From Haloactinomyces albus (GTDB lineage Bacteria; Actinomycetota; Actinomycetes; Mycobacteriales; Pseudonocardiaceae), in the NCBI RefSeq assembly GCF_031458135.1, contig NZ_JAVDXW010000001.1, positions 2,232,001 to 2,296,000 of the forward strand: DNA of 64,000 nucleotides, written 5' to 3'. This document shows positions 1 through 8,745 of the stretch, one piece after another (position 1 is the stretch's first letter; every line of letters starts with the position of its first letter). The notes under the pieces are model-generated. The model was not told the DNA's origin, did no database searches, and worked only from the letters and a program-made list of their open reading frames with translations. The translations under genes and the position numbers were made by a program.

Positions 1-297
1 GTGGACGAGGCGGGGCGGGTCACCGTGAGCACCTCGGCGGACACGGCCAAGGTCCGCAACCTGCGGCGCGATCCCCGCGCCTGGCTGTGTGTACTCCCCG
101 ATCGCTTCTTCGGCCCGTGGATCCAGGTGGAAGGTGACGTGCAGATCGCCGAACTACCGGAGGCGATGCCGCTGCTGGAGGAGTACTACCGCAGCATCGC
201 CGGCGAGCACGAGGACTGGGAGTCCTACCGTGCCGCCATGCGAGCCGAGAACCGGGTGCTCATCCGAGTGGAACTCACCCGTGCGGGGCCGGGCTGA
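1..297 (+). CDS. PPOX-family flavin/F420-dependent oxidoreductase, 3' end
   Basis: The window opens inside this gene, and 98 residues remain to a TGA stop. The start of the visible part (GRVTVSTSADTAKVRNLRRD) matches the second half of the split beta-barrel of pyridoxamine-5'-phosphate-oxidase-like proteins, where a short strand precedes the K-x-R-N-L-R-R-D cofactor-binding segment. PPOX proteins are usually 130-150 residues, so some 40 N-terminal residues lie to the left, and the GTG at position 1 is unlikely to be the real start. The substrate cannot be told. A second, unrelated-looking PPOX gene is at 54217. Confidence 0.75.
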   Translation: MDEAGRVTVSTSADTAKVRNLRRDPRAWLCVLPDRFFGPWIQVEGDVQIAELPEAMPLLEEYYRSIAGEHEDWESYRAAMRAENRVLIRVELTRAGPG

Positions 298-445
298 CCG
301 GGGAAGCAACACCGCCTCCGACCCCCGTCGAACGGCATGCCGACGATGGGTTACAGTGGTTTTCACAGCAGCCGGAAGGCACTCCGAGGGGAACCCACCG
401 GGAAGAACCGAAGGAGCCGGAAGGTCACTGCGATCAAGAAAACAC

Positions 446-520
446 GCGGATGTGGCGCAGCGGTAGCGCATCAGCTTGCCAAGCTGAGGGTCGCGGGTTC
501 GAATCCCGTCATCCGCTCCA
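446..520 (+). tRNA. tRNA-Gly (anticodon GCC)
   Basis: The acceptor stem GCGGATG (446-452) pairs with CATCCGC (510-516), followed by discriminator T517 and an encoded CCA (518-520). The anticodon loop CTTGCCAAG gives anticodon GCC, which reads glycine GGC/GGU. The T arm GGGTTCGAATCCC is canonical. It is a single-copy, stand-alone tRNA followed directly by a strong hairpin. Confidence 0.96.
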
Positions 521-522
521 TG

Positions 523-559
523 ACGAAGCCCGCCGGTGGTAATCCCCGGCGGGCTTCGT
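523..559 (+). terminator. Rho-independent terminator of tRNA-Gly
   Basis: A perfect 14-bp inverted repeat (523-536 with 546-559, starting ACGAAGCCCGCCGG) surrounds a 9-nt loop and begins three bases after the tRNA CCA end. Confidence 0.85.
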
Positions 560-689
560 TATCGCACCGAGATCCTCGATTCGCACCGGGCCCTGTCACG
601 TCACCTGCGGGACCGGCCGACTACGGGGACGGCCCGCCGAACCGCCCCTCGGCATCGTCACTCGTCGGGGCCTGCACCGATCCGGGCCC

Positions 690-899
690 TCACTCGTCCA
701 GCCTGAAACCGATCTTCAGGCCGACCTGGAAGTGGGCGACAGAGCCGTTCTCCACGTGCCCCCGGATCTCGGAAACCTCGAACCAGTCGACTTCCCGCAG
801 CGATTGGGAGGCACGCTGCACGCCCTTGCGGATCGCATCGTCGAGGCCCTGCTCGGACGTGCCGACGATCTCGGTCACCCGGTACACGTTGTCTGCCAT
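690..899 (-). CDS. Dodecin family flavin-storage protein
   Basis: The 69-residue product begins MADNVYRVTEIVGTS and contains VDWFEVSEIRGHV and FQVGLKIGFRLDE, the conserved pattern of dodecin. Dodecins are small proteins that form hollow dodecamers binding riboflavin/FMN or CoA, and the conserved tryptophan stacks on the flavin. The ATG at 899 is chosen over an in-frame ATG 48 bases upstream because dodecins start at this MA(D/E)xVY motif. The gene reads toward the tRNA and lies just downstream of msrA on the same strand. Confidence 0.92.
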   Translation of the reverse strand: MADNVYRVTEIVGTSEQGLDDAIRKGVQRASQSLREVDWFEVSEIRGHVENGSVAHFQVGLKIGFRLDE

Positions 900-989
900 G
901 CCCAGATCGTCGGCGCGGCCCCGCCACCTCGCAAGCGAGCGGAACACCGCCCACCCCTGCGGGTGACGGCCTCCAACCGTGCTCGCGTA

Positions 990-1646
990 TCAGATGGCGA
1001 GGCCGGTGGGGCAGGCGACTCCGGTTCCGGCGATGCCACAGTAACCGTTCGGGTTTTTCGCATCGCTGAGATATTGCTGGTGGTAGCCCTCGGCGTAGTA
1101 GAACTCACCCAGCGGGGCGATCTCCGTGGTGATACTGCCACGATCGGCGGCCGTCAGTGCCGCCTGGTACTGCTCACGGCTCGCCACGGCCGTCACACGC
1201 TGCTGTTCGTCGGCATAGTAGATCGCCGAACGATACTGCGAGCCCACGTCGTTGCCCTGCCGCATGCCCTGCGTCGGATCGTGGTTCTCCCAGAACACCC
1301 GCAGGATCCGCGAAAGCCCGATGATCTCCGGGTCGAACACGACGAGGACGACCTCGGCGTGCCCGGTCAGACCGCTGCACACCTCCTCATAGGTCGGGTT
1401 GGGGGTGTGCCCACCCGCGTATCCGACAGCGGTGGACCACACGCCCTCGGTGCGCCAGAACATGCGCTCGGCTCCCCAGAAACAGCCCATGCCCACCACC
1501 ACGGTGGACATGCCTTCCGGGAAGGGTGGCACGATCCGGCGGTCGCCGAACACCGCATGCGACTCGGGTACCGCAAGCGGAGTGGATCGTCCCGGCAGAG
1601 CCTCATCAGCTTCGATCACACGGTTCTTGTTACCGAACAACGCCAT
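990..1646 (-). CDS. msrA: Peptide-methionine (S)-S-oxide reductase MsrA
   Basis: The 218-residue product carries the MsrA signature GCFWGAER, with catalytic Cys near residue 55, followed by [19 protein letters not shown] and the HAEVV motif. It reduces methionine-S-sulfoxide in oxidised proteins using thioredoxin. The C-terminal Cys (GYCGIAG and GVACP) are the usual resolving cysteines. The extended N-terminus ([10 protein letters not shown], about 45 residues before the catalytic core) is typical of the long actinobacterial form. Dodecin follows on the same strand. Confidence 0.96.
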   Translation of the reverse strand: MALFGNKNRVIEADEALPGRSTPLAVPESHAVFGDRRIVPPFPEGMSTVVVGMGCFWGAERMFWRTEGVWSTAVGYAGGHTPNPTYEEVCSGLTGHAEVVLVVFDPEIIGLSRILRVFWENHDPTQGMRQGNDVGSQYRSAIYYADEQQRVTAVASREQYQAALTAADRGSITTEIAPLGEFYYAEGYHQQYLSDAKNPNGYCGIAGTGVACPTGLAI

Positions 1647-1776
1647 ACCCGCACGATACCCATCTCCACGTCATGGGTGGATCGTTATGTTCGGCGCCCT
1701 CGACACTTCGCTGCGAGGTGCCAGAATGGCGATGATCGCAAACGGGGTCGTGATCATGATGGGGAAGGGCGCATCG

Positions 1777-2850
1777 GTGACCTGGCAAGACGAATTGCAG
1801 CATCTCGACGCCGAGCTCGCCGCGGGGAGGCTGTCCGCCGAGGAGTATCGCCAACGGCGCGATACCGCTCTGGGACAGGCCCATGCGGAGCAGGCGAGGT
1901 GGCCGGGGGGAGATCTCCCGCAGCAGGAACCGCCGCAAGGCCCGGCGCAGGGCCGGAACCCGTTTCCCCCCGCATTCGCCTGGGACCGAAGCAGCGGCCC
2001 GAGTCAGCAGTCCCCATCCCAACAGCCACCACCCCAACAGCCACCGCAGTTCCGGCCGGACCAGGCCGGATGGGCGCCATACCAACCGCAGCCGGGTTGG
2101 GGACCGGCCAACGGCAACGGCACTCCTTGGGGCAACGCCGAGTTCCCCCCGGAGCACGACAGCACGCGCTGGACGCGTACCGGCCCGAGAGTCCTCGCGA
2201 CAGGTAACTCGTCCAAGGGCAAGCTGATCGCCGGGCTCTCCCTCGGTGGCGTCCTGCTCGCCGGGATCATCGTCGCCGGGACACTCCTCTTCACCGGCTC
2301 CGAGTCACCGGGCCGGGCCGCCGCCGAGCGGCAGACTCGGGCCACGGACACACTGCCCGAGCCACCACCTGCCACAGCGACTCCACCGGCCACCTCGGAG
2401 GAGGCACTGGTCGCACGGCCACCGGGTCCGGCGAACTCGCTCAACGGTGCGCTGTCCCCGGCTGCGTTGGACGGGGACAAATCCGGTGTGTTGCCGGTTT
2501 CGGTGCGCTCCTTCGCGCTGTACAGGGACATGGTCGGCGGGTGGTTCCGCGGTACCGACGGGCCGCTGAAAAGCAGCATGGTGGCGGTGCGGATGCCGGA
2601 CGAGGCGGCAGCTCGAAAGCTCGTCGAGGTATACCTGGACGAACAATCGGGAATGATCAGCTCCGATCAGCTCTCCTATCGGGGCGTCGAGGTCGTCACC
2701 GACAGCAGTGCTTTCCGGACCGCCTATGCAGGGCAGGATTGGGCGGTGGTCATATCCGTCCGCGCGGTGGACGCCTCGGGGCAGGAGGCCAGAAGCCTGT
2801 TCCGGGACCTGCTCGAACGGCAGCTCGCCAACCTCCCGCCCACCACCTAG
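1777..2850 (+). CDS. Single-pass membrane protein with N-terminal SHOCT-like motif and Pro/Gln-rich linker
   Basis: The 357-residue product starts VTWQDELQHLDAELAAGRLS with a short helical motif (L-D-x-E-L-A-A-G-R-L-S-x-E-E-Y-R) like SHOCT domains. A Pro/Gln-rich cytoplasmic linker (about residues 45-125) and one membrane helix (about 149-172, LIAGLSLGGVLLAGIIVAG) follow, and the C-terminal ~180 residues are predicted extracellular. GTG at 1777 is chosen because GGGGAAGGG ends 7 bases upstream. ATG at 1759 is the alternative. The function is unknown; related actinobacterial proteins are annotated only as hypothetical. Confidence 0.7.
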   Translation: MTWQDELQHLDAELAAGRLSAEEYRQRRDTALGQAHAEQARWPGGDLPQQEPPQGPAQGRNPFPPAFAWDRSSGPSQQSPSQQPPPQQPPQFRPDQAGWAPYQPQPGWGPANGNGTPWGNAEFPPEHDSTRWTRTGPRVLATGNSSKGKLIAGLSLGGVLLAGIIVAGTLLFTGSESPGRAAAERQTRATDTLPEPPPATATPPATSEEALVARPPGPANSLNGALSPAALDGDKSGVLPVSVRSFALYRDMVGGWFRGTDGPLKSSMVAVRMPDEAAARKLVEVYLDEQSGMISSDQLSYRGVEVVTDSSAFRTAYAGQDWAVVISVRAVDASGQEARSLFRDLLERQLANLPPTT

Positions 2851-2869
2851 GACCTGTCCGGTTGATCTC

Positions 2870-2920
2870 GGTGGGGTTGAAGCTTTCCCGAAGACTTCAC
2901 TCCTCGCCCCGGGCACAGGA
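2870..2920. terminator. Bidirectional hairpin between convergent genes
   Basis: An imperfect hairpin TGAAGCTTTC/GAAGACTTCA lies inside an outer GTGGGG...CGCCCC pairing. It sits between the end of the membrane protein gene and the convergent glycosyltransferase gene and overlaps the last codons of the latter. A closely related element is at 29609-29657. Confidence 0.55.
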
Positions 2921-5900
2921 GCGTGCAGTGTTGCCCGAAGCTTCGGGCTCTCCCGTGACGAGGAGGGCCTTCAGGGTGGAGCGCGACACGTCGGGGCCGA
3001 ACTGTGCCGCGACGGCGGCCCGGCCCGATGTGGACAGGTGTCGCCATGCCCGATCATCGGTGAGCAGCCGCACGATGCCGTCCGCGAGTCCTCGCGCGTC
3101 GTCGGCGATCAGCACATCGTCACCCGGCGTGAGATGCATACCCTCCATGGCCGACGTCGTCCCGACCACGGGCACCCCCGCCCCGAGGCTCTCGCCGACC
3201 TTGCCCCGCACACCGGCACCGAACCGCAACGGGGCCAACGTCACCCGACTCGCGGCATACATCGACGCGAGGTCGGCCACCCAGCCGTGCACCTGCACAC
3301 CGCTGTCGTCCATCCGCAGTACTTCGTGGGGCGGGTCGCTGCCCACGAGATGAAGCACCGCATCCGGGCAGCGCTCACGCACCAGGGGCATGATCTCCCG
3401 AGCCGCCCACGTGGCGGCGTCGGCGTTCGCGGGATGCTCGAAACCACCGACGAACAGGACATCGCGGCGACCGTCCGGCTGTAGCGACTGCGACTGCACC
3501 TCGTGGACCCGGGACAGCACTCGCACGTCGGTGTCGGGGACCAATTCCCACAGCAGGGACTGTTCGAGGTCGGAGGACACGAGCGTGACGTCACAGGACC
3601 GGACGAGCCCGAGCTCACGCTCCCGGGAGACGAAAGCCTTCCGCCGCAGCGCATCCGCTTTCGCTTCGTCTCCTTCGGACTCGGCCAGCGCCGCCTGCCG
3701 CTCCAGCCGCAGGAAGTGCAGGCCGACGGTGTCGTGGACGAGCACGCACTGCGGAGCCGAGGCACGCAGCTCCTCCACCAGGTCCCAGGCGGTCTGCGTC
3801 CGGGACAGCAGGGCCAGCGTGATCTCCGCGCCCGCCTCGGAAAGGAATGTCCGCTGCAGTTCCGGTTCGGGCAACACCGTCACGCCTGCCTGCCGCAGGT
3901 CGGCTGTGTAGGGCTCCGTGGCGGCATGGTCGGCGGGAAGGAACATCACGCGGCAGCCGAGTTCGACGAGCAGCTCCAGCAGATGGCGCTTCCGCGTCGA
4001 GTCGGAATCGACATCCGGGCGCGGCACTCGATGATCCGTCACCAGGACGAGAGGACCGAAGTGCCCTCCACTGCCCCGCTGCCGGGCCAGCCACAAGTGG
4101 GACGCCGTGGCGCCCGGAAGATGCTCGGCGGCAAGGGTTCCGCCCCATTTCCCGGTGAACACTCCGCGATTGAGCTCCCGAAGTTTGCTCGCCCCACCGC
4201 CCGTGTCGGCACCGTGGGAAACCCCCTCGTGGTGCACCACCACAGCTCCGGGCTGTACCACCGTGCGGAAACCCGCCGCGCGCACCGCGAAAGCGAGGTC
4301 GATGTCCTCGTAGTAGGCCGGTGCGTAGCGCGTATCGAAACCGCCGAGCTGCCGGAAGAGGTCCGCCCGCACCAGGATCGCCGCACTCGAGCAGTAGTCC
4401 ACATCGCGCAGCACGTTGTACTCGGCCGCATCGGCGTCACCGCCACGACCGAGAGGCCGAGCGGTTCCATCGGACCACACGACGCTGCCGCACTCCCGCA
4501 GACTCCCGTCGGGACCGACGAGTTTCGCACCGACCAGGCCGATTCCCCCCTCGGACTCGAGCGTGCCGACCAGGGTGTCCAGCCAGGACTCGGTCACTTC
4601 GGCATCGTTGTGGAGGAAGAACAGATACTCACCACGGGCCTGTTCGGCGCCGAGATGGCACGCTCCCGCGTATCCGAGATGGTGATCGGTATGTATCGTT
4701 CGCACGCCCTCGCAGGCGGCCAGGCGTTCGGCGCTGCCGTCCGGTGAGGCATCGTCGACCACAAGTACCTCGAACGGCACCGACACCAGATGCCGCCCGA
4801 GCAGTCGCAGGCACCGGCGGGTGTACAGCCACTCGCCGTGCACCGGCACGATCACGCTGACGAGCGGATGATCGCTGCGCGGCACGCGAAGTGGCCCGGT
4901 CTCGTCCGGCCCGGTCTCGTCCGGCCCGGTCTCGTCCGGCCCGGCGGCACGCTGCTCGGCATCGGCAACCCGTGTCTCCAGATGCGCCACGGTATCGCGC
5001 AACCACTCCATCCGAGCCGCGTCGCGCCGGCCGGCCAGGTGCACCTCGTGCAGTTCGGCGCCGAGTCTGTCGAGTTCCAGGCGCAGGCGGGCCTGCTCGT
5101 GTGCGCCCTCGTTCACCCGCTGCTCGGCGTCCTGGTGCAGTGTCTGCAATCGCGCTACCGAGGACTCGAGTTCCCGGATCTCGTCCCGATTGCGACGGCA
5201 GAGTTCGTTGAGCCGGGCGACGTCGGCGGCAGCCGCGTCTCGTTGTTCGGTGATCTCCTCCGCGTGCACGCCGAATCCCGAGGCGGCACGCTGCACCAGC
5301 CGCAGCTCGGCATCGAGCAGCACCGCAGCCGCGGGCAGCTGCGGTAGTTGGCGATCCGAGGCCAAGCCCAGCAAGTAGGTGTGCGGGACGCCCTGACGTA
5401 TCGACCAGGAGCCCGAGTCCTGCTGGTGCAGAGTCTGCAATCGCACACCGTCGACGGCGGTGTCCGGGTCACCGGGATCGGCGGGAGTCATCAGCGAACC
5501 GACCGCGACGTTCTGCTTCACCATCGCCACGTGCCGGAAGAAGTCCTCCAGTAACGACTCGAACTGCGGTCCGGCGAGTTCCTTGACGTGGAAGGGATTC
5601 TCGTTGCCCTGCTGATCGTGGTAAACCGCCGTATCCGGGGTGCTCGCGATGAGCAGGCCGCCATGGGCCAGTCGTGCACGCACCAGCCGTAGTACGGCCG
5701 CATGATCGGCGACGTGCTCGATCGCCTCGAAACACACGATCACGTCGAACGGCACGACCTCGGCGAGCAGTTCGGGGTCGGTGACCGAACCGGTGCGAAA
5801 GCTCAGATTGCGGCCACCGTAGTTGTGGTCGGCGTGCTCGACGGTATCGGCGTCGATGTCCACCCCGACGACCTCGGCGGCTTCGGCAGCCAGCATCGAA

Positions 5901-6088
5901 GCGCCGTATCCCTCACCACTGCCCAGATCGAGCACTCGCTTGCCCCGGACGAAACGAGCCGCCATCGCGTAACGGTGATAGTGCTCGTAGATGACCTGAG
6001 CATCGTCGGCCCACGGCACGCAGCGTTCTCCGGTCCAGTCGATCAATCGCTGCCGGTCGCGCCCGGTGCGGCCGCTGCTGTCGTTCAT
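2897..6088 (-). CDS. Three-domain SAM methyltransferase / GT2 / GT1-type glycosyltransferase
   Basis: The 1063-residue product has three parts. Residues about 1-230 are a class I SAM methyltransferase (VLDLGSGEGYGA, then VVGVDIDADTVEHA). Residues about 265-375 are a Leu/Glu/Arg-rich coiled coil (NRDEIRELESSVARLQTLHQ). Residues about 405-650 are a GT-A fold family 2 glycosyltransferase (SVIVPVHGEW, VDDASPDGS, HNDAEV in the DxD position, YYEDIDLAF). Residues about 680-1050 form a GT-B-like transferase (VLFVGGFEHPANADA, LAPLRFGAGVRGKVGESL). A GPDET repeat at about 382-398 links coiled coil and GT2. The ATG at 6088 has GAGGGA upstream. Such fusions act in surface-polysaccharide or glycoprotein synthesis; acceptor and sugar are unknown. 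No other glycan genes are adjacent. Confidence 0.85.
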   Translation of the reverse strand: MNDSSGRTGRDRQRLIDWTGERCVPWADDAQVIYEHYHRYAMAARFVRGKRVLDLGSGEGYGASMLAAEAAEVVGVDIDADTVEHADHNYGGRNLSFRTGSVTDPELLAEVVPFDVIVCFEAIEHVADHAAVLRLVRARLAHGGLLIASTPDTAVYHDQQGNENPFHVKELAGPQFESLLEDFFRHVAMVKQNVAVGSLMTPADPGDPDTAVDGVRLQTLHQQDSGSWSIRQGVPHTYLLGLASDRQLPQLPAAAVLLDAELRLVQRAASGFGVHAEEITEQRDAAAADVARLNELCRRNRDEIRELESSVARLQTLHQDAEQRVNEGAHEQARLRLELDRLGAELHEVHLAGRRDAARMEWLRDTVAHLETRVADAEQRAAGPDETGPDETGPDETGPLRVPRSDHPLVSVIVPVHGEWLYTRRCLRLLGRHLVSVPFEVLVVDDASPDGSAERLAACEGVRTIHTDHHLGYAGACHLGAEQARGEYLFFLHNDAEVTESWLDTLVGTLESEGGIGLVGAKLVGPDGSLRECGSVVWSDGTARPLGRGGDADAAEYNVLRDVDYCSSAAILVRADLFRQLGGFDTRYAPAYYEDIDLAFAVRAAGFRTVVQPGAVVVHHEGVSHGADTGGGASKLRELNRGVFTGKWGGTLAAEHLPGATASHLWLARQRGSGGHFGPLVLVTDHRVPRPDVDSDSTRKRHLLELLVELGCRVMFLPADHAATEPYTADLRQAGVTVLPEPELQRTFLSEAGAEITLALLSRTQTAWDLVEELRASAPQCVLVHDTVGLHFLRLERQAALAESEGDEAKADALRRKAFVSRERELGLVRSCDVTLVSSDLEQSLLWELVPDTDVRVLSRVHEVQSQSLQPDGRRDVLFVGGFEHPANADAATWAAREIMPLVRERCPDAVLHLVGSDPPHEVLRMDDSGVQVHGWVADLASMYAASRVTLAPLRFGAGVRGKVGESLGAGVPVVGTTSAMEGMHLTPGDDVLIADDARGLADGIVRLLTDDRAWRHLSTSGRAAVAAQFGPDVSRSTLKALLVTGEPEASGNTARSCARGEE
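4893..4944. repeat. 15-bp in-frame tandem repeat (GPDET)
   Basis: Three perfect copies of GGCCCGGTCTCGTCC (4893-4907, 4908-4922, 4923-4937) plus a partial fourth encode Gly-Pro-Asp-Glu-Thr repeats in the linker of the glycosyltransferase. The unit is a multiple of three, so copy-number change keeps the frame. Confidence 0.9.
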
Positions 6089-6202
6089 CCGGTCCCTCTT
6101 GGCACAGCCGTAGCCGACGCTTGTGCGTCACTGCACGCTCTCAGTACAGACTACCGCTATCGACCAGGGGATTTGTGCTGAAGCAACCCGAACGAAAGCC
6201 GT

Positions 6203-6234
6203 GCGGATGAAAGGATCTTCATCCGCTTTTCATC
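6203..6234. promoter_or_regulatory. Candidate operator of the adjacent two-component system
   Basis: Perfect inverted repeat GCGGATGAA (6203-6211) / TTCATCCGC (6218-6226), directly followed by a second TTCATC (6229-6234) exactly 11 bp after the first (6218-6223). Direct half-sites at 11-bp spacing are the usual binding pattern of OmpR/PhoB-type regulators. The site is 55-86 bp upstream of the gene at 6289, whose operon encodes an OmpR-type regulator, so autoregulation is likely. Confidence 0.6.
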
Positions 6235-6288
6235 TCCGGGCACTCCCGGCCGGGACAGAGTGGGAGTTGTCCAGGAGGTGAGGAGAGC

Positions 6289-6588
6289 ATGTCGGCTTCC
6301 CGAATCGCGTTGCTGATCGCAGCGGTGGCACTGCCGATCGCGGTGGTCCTCGGTAGCTATGCGGTCACCAGTGGCCCACGTCCACCGCAGGTCCCCACCG
6401 AGGTACGGGTCGGCGTCTCCGCCGGCCCCGATCCGTCCCCACCCTCATCCGGCGATCCCACGACATCCGCGCCGACTCCCCCGGGTGGCATCCCACCACC
6501 GCCTCCCGCCGATGATGACGGCGAGAGCGACAGGGACGACAAGGACGACGGGGACGACCGCGACGGCAACGAGCGCGATGACGACTGA
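6289..6588 (+). CDS. Small secreted or membrane-anchored protein with Pro-rich and Asp-rich tail
   Basis: The 99-residue product has an N-terminal hydrophobic helix (IALLIAAVALPIAVVLGSYA, residues about 6-25) that is a signal peptide or anchor. A Pro/Ser/Thr-rich middle (GGIPPPPPADDD) follows, and the tail from residue 75 is almost only Asp, Glu, Arg, Gly and Lys. AGGAGGTGAGGAG precedes the ATG. Its stop overlaps the start of the sensor kinase gene by 11 bases, so translation is coupled. An acidic exported protein encoded with a sensor kinase could bind cations or modulate the sensor; that role is inference. Confidence 0.75.
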   Translation: MSASRIALLIAAVALPIAVVLGSYAVTSGPRPPQVPTEVRVGVSAGPDPSPPSSGDPTTSAPTPPGGIPPPPPADDDGESDRDDKDDGDDRDGNERDDD

Positions 6589-8068
6589 CCGGCAACGGGA
6601 CGAGCGCACCGGCAGCGAACCGCACAGGCCACCTCGGCGGGGAACTCGGATTCCCGCCCGCGCCCAGATCATGGGATGGATGCTGCTGGTGCTGCTCGTG
6701 GTGCTGGTGGCCGTCGTCCTGCTCGTGCGGCAGTTCCTGCACACCGACGCGAGCAGCCAAGTGACCAGTGCGCTCGAACAGGAGGTTCAGGAGTTCGTCA
6801 ACTTCGCCACGACCGGCCGCGATCCCGCGACGGGACAGTTGCTCACGGAACCGGCCGCACTGTTCGGCTCCTACCTGCAGCGCCAGTACCCGGACGACTC
6901 GGAAGTCCTCATCGGCACGTGGCGGAGCCCCACCGACCTGGAGTCACTGGCCCAGGCGCAGAACGCGCGCATCAAGGAGATCGCCAGAACTCCGGCACTG
7001 CTGCGCAAGGTCATCACCGCACCGGACCAGTTCGGCACCGTGGACACGCCCGCGGGCCCGATGCGCTGGGTCAAGGTCGGTGCCGTGGCACCACGGACGG
7101 CCAACGCCCCACCCGCGTGGTTCATCAGCGGCCACTTCACCGCCGGTGACACGGCCGAGGTCAACCGAATCGTCCGGACGCTACTGGTGGTCAGCGCACT
7201 CGGCGTGGTGCTCGCCGCAATCGCCTCGTGGGTGGTGGCCGGTGCGATTCTCGCGCCGGTGCGCCAGGTGCGGCGCACGGCCGCCGAGATCGGTGAGCGG
7301 GACCTCACCCGCCGCATCCCGGTCTCCGGCCGGGACGACATCGCGGCGCTGGCCGAACAGTTCAACGCGATGCTCGACCGTCTGCAGGAGGCGTTCGCCA
7401 CCCAGCGGCAGTTCGTGGATGATGCCGGCCACGAGTTGCGCACCCCGATCACCATCGTGCGCGGCCACCTCGAACTGCTCGGCGACGACCCGGTCGAGCG
7501 CGCCGACACGATCCGGCTGTGCACCGACGAACTGGACCGGATGGCCCGCATCGTGGAGGACCTGCTGATGCTGGCCAAGGCCGATCGACCGGACTTCGTC
7601 ACCCCGGAACCGGTGTCCCTGGCGGAGCTGACCAGCGACATCGACGCCAAGGTACGCACGCTCGCCGACCGGCGCTGGATGCTGGAGAACATCGGTGAGG
7701 GCGACGTAGCCGTCGACCAGCAGCGCCTGACCCAGGCGGTGGTGCAGCTCGCGCAGAACGCCGTGCAGCACACCGAAGAAGGTTCGACGATCCGCTTCGG
7801 TTCTTCGCTGAGCCTCGGCAGGATCAACCTGTGGATCACCGACCACGGCCCCGGAGTCGGACCGGAAGAGGTCGAGAAAATCTTCGAGCGCTTCGCCCAC
7901 GGTGACAGTCGCGGCCGAGGTGGCGCGGGTCTCGGGCTGGCGATCGTCCGGGCCATCGCCGACGCCCACCACGGTCGCGTGCGCGTGCTGTCCGAACCGG
8001 GCAAGGGCGCGACCTTCGGTCTCGATCTGCCCATCGCGAGCAACCCGGACAAGGAGAGCACGGCATGA
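6578..8068 (+). CDS. Membrane sensor histidine kinase (HAMP, HisKA, HATPase)
   Basis: The 496-residue product has membrane helices at about 28-50 and 201-224 enclosing a ~150-residue extracytoplasmic sensor, then HAMP (about 225-275), HisKA with phospho-acceptor His285 in DDAGHELRTPIT, and the ATPase N box (QLAQNAVQHT), G1 (DHGPGVG) and G2 (GGAGLGLAIVRAI). The ATG at 6578 overlaps the end of the preceding gene; longer in-frame starts would lie wholly inside that gene. The next gene overlaps by ATGA. The signal sensed is unknown. Confidence 0.93.
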   Translation: MTTDRQRDERTGSEPHRPPRRGTRIPARAQIMGWMLLVLLVVLVAVVLLVRQFLHTDASSQVTSALEQEVQEFVNFATTGRDPATGQLLTEPAALFGSYLQRQYPDDSEVLIGTWRSPTDLESLAQAQNARIKEIARTPALLRKVITAPDQFGTVDTPAGPMRWVKVGAVAPRTANAPPAWFISGHFTAGDTAEVNRIVRTLLVVSALGVVLAAIASWVVAGAILAPVRQVRRTAAEIGERDLTRRIPVSGRDDIAALAEQFNAMLDRLQEAFATQRQFVDDAGHELRTPITIVRGHLELLGDDPVERADTIRLCTDELDRMARIVEDLLMLAKADRPDFVTPEPVSLAELTSDIDAKVRTLADRRWMLENIGEGDVAVDQQRLTQAVVQLAQNAVQHTEEGSTIRFGSSLSLGRINLWITDHGPGVGPEEVEKIFERFAHGDSRGRGGAGLGLAIVRAIADAHHGRVRVLSEPGKGATFGLDLPIASNPDKESTA

Positions 8069-8727
8069 GCAAGGTGCTGATCGTCGAGGACGAGGCGCGC
8101 ATCGCGGCGTTCGTGGAGAAGGGGCTGCGTGCCAACGGCTTCGCCCCGACAGTGGTCGCCGACGGCAACGCGGCGCTGAGGTCGGTGCTCACCGGGGACT
8201 TCGACCTGGTGGTGCTGGATCTCGGGCTGCCGGACATGGACGGTTTCGCCCTGCTGCGGACACTGCGCGAGAAAAGGCAGGGCGTGCCGGTGATCATCCT
8301 GACCGCGCGGGACACGGTCACCGACACGGTCGCCGGGCTGGAGGGAGGCGCCGACGACTACATGACCAAGCCGTTCCGGTTCGAGGAACTACTGGCGCGG
8401 ATACGGCTGCGGCTGCGCCCGGCCGAGCGCACGCCGGAGGTGACGGTGCTCCGCGACGGTGATCTCTCCCTGGATCTGCGTACCCGCCGCGCGCAGGTGC
8501 CGGAGGCGACGGTGGATCTCACCGCGCGCGAGTTCGCCATGCTGGAGCTGTTCCTGCGCCACTCCGGTCAGGTGCTCTCCCGCGAGCAGATCCTGTCGCA
8601 CGTGTGGGGCTACGACTTCGATCCCGGATCCAACGTCGTCGACGTCTACGTCCGGGCGCTGCGCCGCAAGATCGGCGGCGAACGCATCAACACCGTCCGC
8701 GGCATGGGCTACCGCCTCGGGAAGTGA
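8065..8727 (+). CDS. OmpR/PhoB-family response regulator
   Basis: The 220-residue product has a receiver domain with acidic pocket VEDE, phospho-acceptor Asp52 (VVLDLGLPDMDG) and the conserved Lys of MTKPF near residue 102, followed by a winged-helix DNA-binding domain (LTAREFAMLELFLRHSGQVLS, then VDVYVRALRRKIG). The ATGA overlap with the kinase gene makes it the cognate partner. Its likely operator is the 11-bp-spaced repeat at 6203-6234. Confidence 0.95.
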   Translation: MSKVLIVEDEARIAAFVEKGLRANGFAPTVVADGNAALRSVLTGDFDLVVLDLGLPDMDGFALLRTLREKRQGVPVIILTARDTVTDTVAGLEGGADDYMTKPFRFEELLARIRLRLRPAERTPEVTVLRDGDLSLDLRTRRAQVPEATVDLTAREFAMLELFLRHSGQVLSREQILSHVWGYDFDPGSNVVDVYVRALRRKIGGERINTVRGMGYRLGK

Positions 8728-8745
8728 GGCGCGGATGAGATCACC

